Origin: an uncultured Oscillospiraceae bacterium
Lineage (GTDB): Bacteria; Bacillota; Clostridia; Oscillospirales; Oscillospiraceae
NCBI GenBank assembly: GCA_910588365.1
Contig: CAJUQS010000152.1
Span: forward strand, 1 to 14,732
Direction of reading: 5' to 3'
DNA: 14,732 nucleotides
Shown: one piece after another, positions 1 to 5,666 of the stretch
Position numbering within the stretch: position 1 is the stretch's first letter
Layout of the letters: each line of letters begins with the position of its first letter
Position numbers and translations under genes: made by a program
Notes under the pieces: generated by a model
Database searches by the model: none
What the model was told of the DNA's origin: nothing
The model's input: only the letters and a program-made list of their open reading frames with translations

Positions 1-139
1 ATGCTGGATGGACGAGTATTTTTCTCGTCAGACAAGGAGATTTTCCGCAGCAATCCTGACGGATTGCAAGGGAAAGCGACACAGTATGGCGGGAAAAAGA
101 CTGGCCAGACAGCGTTCAACGGTTGTGAATACAGGTTCT
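1..139 (+). mobile_element. MITE-like repeat element, copy A (partial, left end outside the window)
   Basis: This stretch aligns end to end, with no net length change, to positions 13577-13715. Shared blocks are GACGAG, ATTTTTC, CGTCAG, GGCGGGAAAA, and a right end ACAGGTTCT matching ACAGGCTCT. Copy C has a further 24 bp on its left, so the missing end of this copy should lie just upstream of base 1. It has no credible gene; an open frame starting near base 8 is a by-product of the repeat. It is the most divergent copy and probably the oldest. Assignment rests on hand alignment. Confidence 0.6.
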
Positions 140-144
140 AATAT
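115..144 (+). promoter_or_regulatory. Possible promoter for the smr/arsC-like pair
   Basis: A -35-like TTCAAC (115-120) and a -10-like TAATAT (139-144) are separated by 18 bp. The -10 box spans the right border of repeat copy A, so the element may have supplied part of this promoter. Start of transcription would be near 150, directly before the hairpin at 152-199. The boxes are imperfect and this is inference. Confidence 0.3.
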
Positions 145-151
145 TTCGCGC

Positions 152-199
152 TTTCATCTGCCGCTGCTCCCGGATTTCCGCCCGGCAGCGGCGATGAAA
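152..199 (+). other. Bulged stem-loop in the smr leader
   Basis: TTTCATC-T-GCCGCTGC (152-167) pairs with GCAGCGGCGATGAAA (185-199): 15 base pairs with one bulged T, and the loop holds two CCGG blocks that can pair. No T-run follows on either strand, so it does not look like an intrinsic terminator. It ends about 14 bases before the smr ribosome site and could be a 5'-end structure of the mRNA. Confidence 0.5.
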
Positions 200-227
200 T
201 CATTCCGACAGAGAAGGGAACGATTTT

Positions 228-473
228 ATGCAGAGCGGGACGCTGCGGCTGGATCTCCACGGCATGACGTGCACCCAGGCCCGGACGGCCATTGACGCCA
301 CCCTCCGCCGGGCCGGGAGATCGGTCTACCGGGTAGAGGTGATCCACGGCTGTCACGGGGGTACGGCCCTGCGGGATATGGTTCGCAGCGTCTACGCCAG
401 ACACCCCGCGGTGCTGCGCGTGGAGCTGGGGCTGAACCCCGGCTCCACGGATCTGGTCCTGCGGGAGTATTAG
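228..473 (+). CDS. Free-standing Smr-domain protein
   Basis: The 81-residue product is a bare Smr domain, the module found at the C-terminus of MutS2 and as independent small proteins; the family has nicking-nuclease or RNA-cleaving activities, so a nucleic-acid role is likely but the substrate is unknown. The N-terminal LDLHG motif (residues 8-12) and the second conserved loop (HGCHGGTALR, residues 40-49, a variant of the canonical HGKGTGALR) are visible, followed by the usual NPGST near the end. AAGGGA at 214-219 lies 8 bases before the ATG and decides the start. The next gene begins 42 bases downstream on the same strand, so the two may be co-transcribed. There is no MutS core or linker here, so this is not a MutS2 fragment by length. 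Confidence 0.85.
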   Translation: MQSGTLRLDLHGMTCTQARTAIDATLRRAGRSVYRVEVIHGCHGGTALRDMVRSVYARHPAVLRVELGLNPGSTDLVLREY

Positions 474-515
474 GCGCAGTTTGATCTGCCTATTATTGAT
501 CAGGAGGAAAAAGAC

Positions 516-926
516 ATGCTGTTTTTGCACTACCCCAAATGCACCACCTGCCAGCGGGCCAGAAAGTGGCTGGACGGGCAGGGCGCGGCCTACGAGGCCC
601 GGGACATCAAGGAGGACAACCCGACGCTGGAGGAGCTGACGGCTTGGTACCGCCGCAGCGGCCTTCCGCTGAAAAAGTTCTTCAATACCAGCGGCCTCCA
701 GTACCGGGCCCTGGGTCTGAAGGACAGGCTGCCGGAGATGAGCGAGGACGAGCAGCTGGCCCTGCTGGCCAGCGACGGGATGCTGGTGAAGCGGCCGCTG
801 CTGGTGACGGAGGAGAAGGCGATCCCCGGCTTCCGGGAGGCGGAGTGGCAGGAGGCGCTGCAGCGGGGCGCGCTCAGCCGCGCCCGCCCTGCTGGCGGCA
901 GCGCTTGCGGTACTCCATGGGGCTGA
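516..926 (+). CDS. ArsC/Spx-family thioredoxin-fold protein (arsenate reductase-like)
   Basis: The product has the N-terminal CTTC motif (Cys9, Cys12) of ArsC/Spx/YffB proteins, the helix-rich insertion after it, and the conserved VKRPLLV segment (Arg in the RP motif) before the terminal helix. Family members reduce arsenate with glutathione/thioredoxin or, like Spx/MgsR, bind RNA polymerase; the sequence alone does not tell which. No ars genes lie nearby, so a regulatory or general redox role is at least as likely. AGGAGG at 502-507 sets the ATG. The family normally ends soon after the PGF...WQEAL helix (about 117 residues); this frame runs on roughly 17 residues to 136, and that tail lies over the 3' end of the convergent araC-type gene. 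Confidence 0.85.
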   Translation: MLFLHYPKCTTCQRARKWLDGQGAAYEARDIKEDNPTLEELTAWYRRSGLPLKKFFNTSGLQYRALGLKDRLPEMSEDEQLALLASDGMLVKRPLLVTEEKAIPGFREAEWQEALQRGALSRARPAGGSACGTPWG

Positions 927-1719
927 CGCCCTCCAGCCGCCGGAAGCTCTGGGAAAAGTAGCTGAGGGAGGAGAAGCCCAATATCCGGGCGATCTGGGAG
1001 AGACTGTGGTCCGTCTCGCTGAGCAGGAAGCGGCTCTCCTGGATCCGCCGGGAGTGGAGATAGCTGATGGGCGAGGTGCCGAACTCCTTCCGGAAGGCGT
1101 GGGAGAGATAGTATTTATTGATGTGGGCCAGCCTGGCCAGCTGGTCCAGGCTCAGGTTCTCCTTGAAATGGGTGTCAATGTAGCGCCGGACCAGGGCGCA
1201 CTCCCGGCTGGACCGGGAGCGCTCGGGCGCGGCAGACACGGCGAAGTCCGCCCGCCGCTGGAGCTGCAGCAGGATGACCTCCAGCAGGCGCTGGCAGATG
1301 CCGCAGCAGCCGGGCCGCTCCGCCCGCGCCTCCCGGACCATAATTTCCAGGGCGCCGAAGATGCCGGCCTGTTCGCCGGGCAGGTGCAGCAGGGCGTAGC
1401 CGCTGATGTCCGTCAGCGTCTCCAGGCCCTCCGCGCCCAGGACCACGTACTCCATGGGACTGCCGTGCTGGCTGGTCTCCGTATGGGGGATGCTGGCGTT
1501 GATGACCACCAGATCCCCCGCCGCCACCGGGAAACGGTCCTTCTGGACCCAGAAGGAGCCGTGTCCGCTCAGGATGAAAAACAACTCCGCGCAGGCGTGG
1601 GTGTGGAGGGTGGAGTTCCACTCCGTGCTATACTGGGCGTGGGTCACATACAAAAGCCGCGGCAGGGCCGCTTCGTCCGGCTGCCCGTCCTGGGGCAGGA
1701 TCAGCTGATGGCTGCTCAC
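874..1719 (-). CDS. AraC-family transcriptional regulator with N-terminal cupin domain
   Basis: The 281-residue protein has an N-terminal cupin-like sugar-sensing domain (about 35-90, with HTHACAELFFIL and GDLVVI segments) and a C-terminal pair of helix-turn-helix motifs (about 189-214 and 238-264, with LARLAHINKYYLS and IARILGFSSLSYFSQSFRR, typical of AraC/XylS). It starts with GTG; AGGAGG lies 8 bases upstream and there is no better ATG. It is transcribed away from the glycan-uptake operon, with back-to-back promoters between them, so I infer it is the local activator responding to the transported sugar or a product. Its last 53 bases overlap the end of the ArsC-like gene on the other strand, with no terminator between. 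Confidence 0.9.
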   Translation of the reverse strand: MSSHQLILPQDGQPDEAALPRLLYVTHAQYSTEWNSTLHTHACAELFFILSGHGSFWVQKDRFPVAAGDLVVINASIPHTETSQHGSPMEYVVLGAEGLETLTDISGYALLHLPGEQAGIFGALEIMVREARAERPGCCGICQRLLEVILLQLQRRADFAVSAAPERSRSSRECALVRRYIDTHFKENLSLDQLARLAHINKYYLSHAFRKEFGTSPISYLHSRRIQESRFLLSETDHSLSQIARILGFSSLSYFSQSFRRLEGVSPMEYRKRCRQQGGRG

Positions 1720-1828
1720 CGTCTCCGCCTCCTCTGTGCGCAGGTGCGCAAGATTCCAAAAATATTTCCTTCCGCCGGGGACGCTCCCGGCCGGACCCCG
1801 GATCTCCGGGGAAAAATTGACAAGAAAT

Positions 1829-1850
1829 CCGGGACTTTCCCGGCTTTTTT
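1829..1850 (+). terminator. Short intrinsic-terminator-like hairpin upstream of the transport operon
   Basis: CCGGGA (1829-1834), a CTT loop and TCCCGG (1838-1843) are followed by CTTTTTT. On the plus strand it would stop transcripts reading in from the smr/arsC-like genes and through araC in antisense, before they reach the operon promoter. In the araC leader the same bases can take part in a competing longer stem (1840-1853 with 1904-1916). Confidence 0.5.
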
Positions 1851-1929
1851 GTGGAAGAATCCGGGCGGGCGGCGCATCAGCGGCCGTCCGTTGTTAATTT
1901 TGTCACAAAAAGCCGGTGTGCTTTCCTCT

Positions 1930-1958
1930 ATTTTACAACAGATTGCGTAAAAAGACAA
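1930..1958 (-). promoter_or_regulatory. Predicted sigma-A promoter of the araC-type gene
   Basis: Read on the minus strand: TTGTCT (1958-1953), 17-bp spacer, TAAAAT (1935-1930). Start would be near 1923, giving a leader of about 200 bases rich in inverted repeats. It stands back to back with the operon promoter, with 30 bp between the two -35 boxes. Confidence 0.6.
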
Positions 1959-1981
1959 GATCTATAAAAATGAGGGCAAGA
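1954..1981. promoter_or_regulatory. Candidate AraC-type operator (direct repeat GRCAAGA, 21-bp period)
   Basis: GACAAGA at 1954-1960 and GGCAAGA at 1975-1981 are exactly 21 bp apart, two helical turns, as expected for the direct half-sites of AraC-family activators. The first overlaps the -35 box of the regulator's own promoter; the second ends 7 bp before the -35 box of the operon. The arrangement would suit activation of the operon and autoregulation. It is an inference from spacing and position only. Confidence 0.35.
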
Positions 1982-1988
1982 AAAGAAA

Positions 1989-2016
1989 TTGTTTCCGCCG
2001 GGCAATGTTGTATACT
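1989..2016 (+). promoter_or_regulatory. Predicted promoter of the glycan uptake/phosphorylase operon
   Basis: TTGTTT (1989-1994) and TATACT (2011-2016) are 16 bp apart. Start would be near 2023. The leader then contains a GC stem-loop, GCGGGG (2028-2033) with CCCCGC (2040-2045), before the AGGAGG at 2071-2076. A good -10 with a weak -35 fits a promoter that needs an activator. Confidence 0.55.
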
Positions 2017-2084
2017 GAATGTATCAGGCGGGGGAGAGTCCCCGCGGCGCATTGCGGTGCGATTTTATTTAGGAGGAATTGGAC

Positions 2085-3497
2085 ATGAAAAAGCTTCTCA
2101 GCATGATTCTGGCATCCGTCATGGTCCTCTCCCTGCTGGCCGGCTGCGGCGGCGGGAACAACCAGGCGCCCAACCAGAACGACAAGCCCCAGCAGAGCGA
2201 AGACAAGAACAGCGGGTCCGCTCCCAGCGAGCCCTCTGAGCCCGATGCCCCCGCCGCCGGCGGGTCCATCACCGTGGCGGCCCTGGCCTCCGGCTACGAG
2301 GAGGCGTACCCCGGCATGTGGCAGGAGGTCTGCGACGCCTTCACCGCCGAGACCGGCATCGAGGTGGAGCTCATCGTTGACAAGATGCTGGAGGACGTCA
2401 TCGGCCCCGCCATGCAGGGCGGCGACTTCCCCGACGTCATCCATCTGGCCACCGGCCGCGAGAAGGGCCTGACCGAGCAGTTCATCAAGGACAACAACAT
2501 CGCCGAGCTCACCGACGTGCTGTCCATGACTGTGCCCGGCGAGAGCGCCAAGGTGAGCGACAAGATCGTCGGCGGCTTTACCGACACCTCCGTCACCAAC
2601 CCCTACGGCGACGGCAAGACCTATCTGGCCCCCATGTTCTACTCCCCCTGCGGCCTGTTCTACAACGCGGGCCTCTTCGAGGAGAAGGGCTGGAGCGTCC
2701 CCACCACCTGGGACGAGATGTGGGAGCTGGGCGACAAGGCTGCCGCTGAGGACATCTCCCTGTTTACTTACCCCACCACCGGCTACTTTGACGCCTTCTT
2801 CTATGCCCTGATGTACTCCGTGGGCGGCCCCGACTTCTACAACAAGGCCCTGGTCTACGACGAGGGCATCTGGGACACCCCCGAGGGACAGCAGTGCTTT
2901 GAGATCGTATCCAAGCTGGCCAGCTACACCAACCCCGTTACTCCCGCCCAGGCCAACGATCAGGACTTCACCCAGAACCAGCAGCTGGTCCTGGACAACA
3001 AGGCCCTGTTCATGCCCAACGGCACCTGGATCGTGGGTGAGATGGCCGAGGCTCCCCGGGCTGACGGCTTCAAGTGGGGCATGACCGCCCTGCCCGCCGC
3101 CAAGGCCGGCGGAAACGGCGCCAGCTACTGCTGGCTGGAGCAGGCATGGGTCCCCGCCGAAGCGCCCAATCTGGACGCTGCCAAGCAGTTTGTGGCCTTC
3201 CTGTACAGCGACAAGGCCTGCGAGATCTTCGCCAAGGGCGGCGCCATCCAGCCCGTGCCCGGTCTGACCGACAGCCTGGAGGGCGACAACAAGATGTTCT
3301 ACTCCATCTATGACAACGGCGCCGATGCTGCCATGGGCAATTTTGCCGCTTACAACGCGGTAGCCGGCCTGGGCACCAACCGCGAGGAGTTCTTCGATCC
3401 CGTCAACGGTCTGGTCAACGGCTCCGTCTCCCAGGAGGAGTGGGTCTCCGGCTTCAAGGCCGCCAGCGACCAGATGCGCGAGAACATCATGGGCTGA
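2085..3497 (+). CDS. Extracellular solute-binding lipoprotein of a CUT1 sugar ABC transporter
   Basis: The 470-residue product has a lipoprotein signal peptide with LLAGC lipobox (modified Cys21), a low-complexity Pro/Ser/Glu/Asn tether (about 22-60) and then a bacterial family-1 solute-binding fold. It would be anchored outside the membrane and hand a sugar to the two permeases downstream. Because the operon ends in a GNB/LNB phosphorylase, the likely ligand is galacto-N-biose and/or lacto-N-biose or a short glycan carrying it, the job of GL-BP in bifidobacteria; this is from context, not from binding residues. ATG 2085 is chosen over the TTG at 2079 because AGGAGG (2071-2076) is 8 bases before it. 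A strong terminator follows, which should give this gene a higher transcript level than the rest. Confidence 0.9.
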   Translation: MKKLLSMILASVMVLSLLAGCGGGNNQAPNQNDKPQQSEDKNSGSAPSEPSEPDAPAAGGSITVAALASGYEEAYPGMWQEVCDAFTAETGIEVELIVDKMLEDVIGPAMQGGDFPDVIHLATGREKGLTEQFIKDNNIAELTDVLSMTVPGESAKVSDKIVGGFTDTSVTNPYGDGKTYLAPMFYSPCGLFYNAGLFEEKGWSVPTTWDEMWELGDKAAAEDISLFTYPTTGYFDAFFYALMYSVGGPDFYNKALVYDEGIWDTPEGQQCFEIVSKLASYTNPVTPAQANDQDFTQNQQLVLDNKALFMPNGTWIVGEMAEAPRADGFKWGMTALPAAKAGGNGASYCWLEQAWVPAEAPNLDAAKQFVAFLYSDKACEIFAKGGAIQPVPGLTDSLEGDNKMFYSIYDNGADAAMGNFAAYNAVAGLGTNREEFFDPVNGLVNGSVSQEEWVSGFKAASDQMRENIMG

Positions 3498-3537
3498 TCC
3501 GACAAACCGCATAAGCTTCTAATCACATAGTCCGTAA

Positions 3538-3578
3538 GCAGGCGGCGGTGAGCGTTTGCTCACCGCCGCCTGCTTTTT
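3538..3578 (+). terminator. Intra-operon terminator/mRNA-stabilising hairpin after the binding-protein gene
   Basis: A perfect 16-bp stem (3538-3553 with 3558-3573), GTTT loop, then TTTTT. It sits between the binding-protein gene and the first permease gene, with no obvious new promoter after it. Partial read-through would produce the excess of binding protein over permease that is usual in ABC uptake operons. Confidence 0.9.
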
Positions 3579-3610
3579 GCCAGAAAAATGATAGAGAAGG
3601 GAGAGATCTC

Positions 3611-4486
3611 ATGCGCCGCAGCAAAGACCGCAGCATATTCATTGCCCTGTGCGTAGCCCCGGCGACGATCCTGTTTTTCATCTTCATGGTCCTGCCCACC
3701 CTGAACGTGTTCCGCATGTCCCTTTTTGAGCGCGGGGCCTATTCCCCCACGGAGACCTTTGTGGGCATGAACAACTTCAAGGTCCTGTTCCAGGACAGCA
3801 AGTTCATTGCCGCCATGCAGAACACCATTCTGCTCATTGTCGTTGTCACAGTTGTGACCTTCTTCTTTGCCCTGGTTTTCGCCGGGATTCTCACCCGGGA
3901 GAAGATCAAGGGGCAGAATTTTTTCCGGGTCATCTTCTACATCCCCAACATCCTCTCCGTGGTCGTCATCGCCGGCATCTTCTCCGCCATCTATAAGCCG
4001 GAGAACGGGATGCTCAACTCCATCCTCTCGTTCCTGTCCGGGCGGGAGATCATGATCCTGTGGAAGGACCAGCAGATGGTCATTATCTCCATCATCATCG
4101 CCATGGTCTGGCAGGCCATCGGCTACTACATGGTCATGTATATGGCCTCCATGTCCGCCGTGCCGTCGGATCTGTACGAGTCCGCCAGCCTGGACGGCGC
4201 TGGGCGGCTGGCCCAGTTCTTCCAGATCACCCTGCCGCTGATCTGGACCAACATCCGCACCACGCTGACCTTCTTTATCATCTCCACCATCAATATGGCC
4301 TTCCTGTTTGTCAAGGCCATGGTGGCCAAGGGCATGGCCGACGTGGGACTGAGTTTCATGTACAACCAGAAGGACGCCGGCCTCTACGGCTACGCCATGG
4401 CCGCCGGCGTGGTGATCTTCCTGTTCTCCTTCCTGCTCTCGGCACTGGTGAACAAGGCAACCCAGCGCGACGTGCTGGAGATGTGA
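3611..4486 (+). CDS. CUT1 sugar ABC transporter permease (MalF/UgpA type)
   Basis: The 291-residue inner-membrane protein has about six hydrophobic helices (around 9-31, 72-94, 107-128, 158-182, 216-240 and 261-283). The EAA loop that docks the ATPase is visible at about 189-210 (SASLDGAGR followed by FFQITLPL). An in-frame start 63 bases upstream (3548) would lie inside the terminator stem and has no ribosome site; ATG 3611 has AAGGGAG at 3597-3603, 7 bases before it. It pairs with the next gene, 13 bases downstream. There is no ATPase gene beside it, so the transporter probably shares an MsmK/MsiK-type ATPase encoded elsewhere. Confidence 0.9.
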   Translation: MRRSKDRSIFIALCVAPATILFFIFMVLPTLNVFRMSLFERGAYSPTETFVGMNNFKVLFQDSKFIAAMQNTILLIVVVTVVTFFFALVFAGILTREKIKGQNFFRVIFYIPNILSVVVIAGIFSAIYKPENGMLNSILSFLSGREIMILWKDQQMVIISIIIAMVWQAIGYYMVMYMASMSAVPSDLYESASLDGAGRLAQFFQITLPLIWTNIRTTLTFFIISTINMAFLFVKAMVAKGMADVGLSFMYNQKDAGLYGYAMAAGVVIFLFSFLLSALVNKATQRDVLEM

Positions 4487-4499
4487 GGAGGCGCGGAAA

Positions 4500-5390
4500 A
4501 TGAACAAGAAAAACAAACGGGGCTCCGCCGAGCCCATCTTCAAGGCATTCGTCTACGTGGCGCTCATCACCCTGGCGGTGCTGATCATCGTCCCGGTGGC
4601 CTGGGTGTTCCTGGCCTCCATCAAGCAGAACAGCGAGTTCTACGGCAACCCCTGGGCCCTGCCCGCCAGCTTCTACTGGCAGAACTTCGTGGACGCCTGG
4701 AACTCCGCCAGCATGGGCAGCTATATGATAAACTCCGTTATTGTCACCGCTCTGGGTCTGGCGCTGCTGCTGGTGATCGCCCTGCCGGCGGCCTACTGCC
4801 TGTCCCGGTTCCAGTTCGTCGGGCGGAAGCTGCTGAACACCTGCTTTATGGCGGGGCTGTTTATCAACGTCAACTACATCGTGGTCCCCATCTTCCTGAT
4901 GCTCAAGGATGGGGACGTTTGGCTGAAAAAGATCGTGGGCGAGGGCTTCCTGCTCAACAACCTCTTTGTGCTGGCGCTGGTCTACGCCTCCACCGCCCTG
5001 CCCTTTACCATCTATCTCCTCTCCGGCTACTTCGCCACCCTGCCCCACGACTTTGAGGAGGCTGCCTATATCGACGGCGCGGGCTACGGCTCCACCATGG
5101 TCCACATCATCTTCCCCATGGCCCAGCCCTCTATCATCACCATCATTCTCTTTAACTTCCTCTCCTTCTGGAACGAGTATATCATCTCCATGACCCTCAT
5201 GAGCAGCGCCACCGGTCAGAGGACCCTGCCCGTGGGCCTCCTCAACCTGATGCAGGCCCAGCAGTCCTCCGCCCAGTACGGCATTCTCTACGCCGGCTTG
5301 GTTCTGGTGATGCTGCCCACCCTGATCCTCTACATCTGCGTGCAGAAGAAGCTGACCCAGGGCATGACGGTCGGCGGACTGAAGGGATAG
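4500..5390 (+). CDS. CUT1 sugar ABC transporter permease (MalG/UgpE type)
   Basis: The 296-residue product is the second permease half, with six predicted helices (first about 16-40, last about 266-284). The EAA loop is at about 185-210 (EEAAYIDGAG followed by IIFPMAQP), and the C-terminus QGMTVGGLKG is the characteristic tail of this family. GAGGAGG at 4485-4491 overlaps the stop codon of the first permease, 8 bases before the ATG, indicating translation of both from one mRNA. Function is inward transport of the same sugar as the binding protein. Confidence 0.92.
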   Translation: MNKKNKRGSAEPIFKAFVYVALITLAVLIIVPVAWVFLASIKQNSEFYGNPWALPASFYWQNFVDAWNSASMGSYMINSVIVTALGLALLLVIALPAAYCLSRFQFVGRKLLNTCFMAGLFINVNYIVVPIFLMLKDGDVWLKKIVGEGFLLNNLFVLALVYASTALPFTIYLLSGYFATLPHDFEEAAYIDGAGYGSTMVHIIFPMAQPSIITIILFNFLSFWNEYIISMTLMSSATGQRTLPVGLLNLMQAQQSSAQYGILYAGLVLVMLPTLILYICVQKKLTQGMTVGGLKG

Positions 5391-5399
5391 GAGGCATAC

Positions 5400-5438
5400 G
5401 TGAAGAAATCGGAGGGGGAACCCCCTTGTGAAAACTGA
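5400..5438 (+). other. Possible 12-codon ORF between permease and small membrane protein
   Basis: A GTG codon 6 bases after the AGGAGG that overlaps the permease stop region (TAG, then GAGG) opens a 12-residue frame reading VKKSEGEPPCEN and ending at TGA 5436. It contains a small AGGGG-GAAC-CCCCT hairpin. It may be a translational coupling device, a remnant or chance; there is no sign of protein family membership. Confidence 0.25.
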
Positions 5439-5452
5439 GAGGAGGAAATAGG

Positions 5453-5653
5453 ATGCAATTTTGGAAGGAACACACCGCCCTGCGGGTGGTTTTGATGCTG
5501 ATAACCTTCGTACTGGGCTTTTTCCTGCTGATCTACGGCTGGAAGCAGACCGGACAGCTGGGCGGCTTGGGACTGATGCTGGCGGGGGTGGCGCTGCTGC
5601 TGGTGACGCTGGATCTGTACAACAAGCCGTTCAAGGACCCCAAAAAGCGTTGA
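5453..5653 (+). CDS. Small two-helix membrane protein, possibly DUF6903-like
   Basis: The 66-residue product has a short charged N-terminus, a first hydrophobic helix (about 10-28), a glycine-rich turn (GQLGGLGLMLAG) and a second helix (about 33-53), ending in a basic tail. GAGGAGG shortly before the ATG gives a strong start. It sits between the transporter and the phosphorylase, and the phosphorylase ribosome site overlaps its stop, so it is firmly part of the operon. I recall small proteins of this shape annotated as DUF6903 beside carbohydrate ABC genes in Firmicutes, but cannot verify it here. The role is unknown; a transporter accessory or stability peptide is a reasonable guess. Confidence 0.75.
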   Translation: MQFWKEHTALRVVLMLITFVLGFFLLIYGWKQTGQLGGLGLMLAGVALLLVTLDLYNKPFKDPKKR

Positions 5654-5666
5654 AAGGGAACATACT

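Noticed and set aside
1006..1950. Open frame opposite the AraC-type regulator
   Set aside because: The two HTH motifs on the minus strand are unmistakable; the plus frame runs through the promoter region without a ribosome site.
1962..3512. Long open frame opposite the binding-protein gene (minus strand)
   Set aside because: Glycine/valine/leucine-rich translation typical of the complement of GC-rich genes, no domain, and the plus strand has a clear lipoprotein with ribosome site.
3548..3610. Upstream start for the first permease
   Set aside because: It lies in the terminator stem, adds a non-membrane Cys/Pro-rich leader and lacks a ribosome site.
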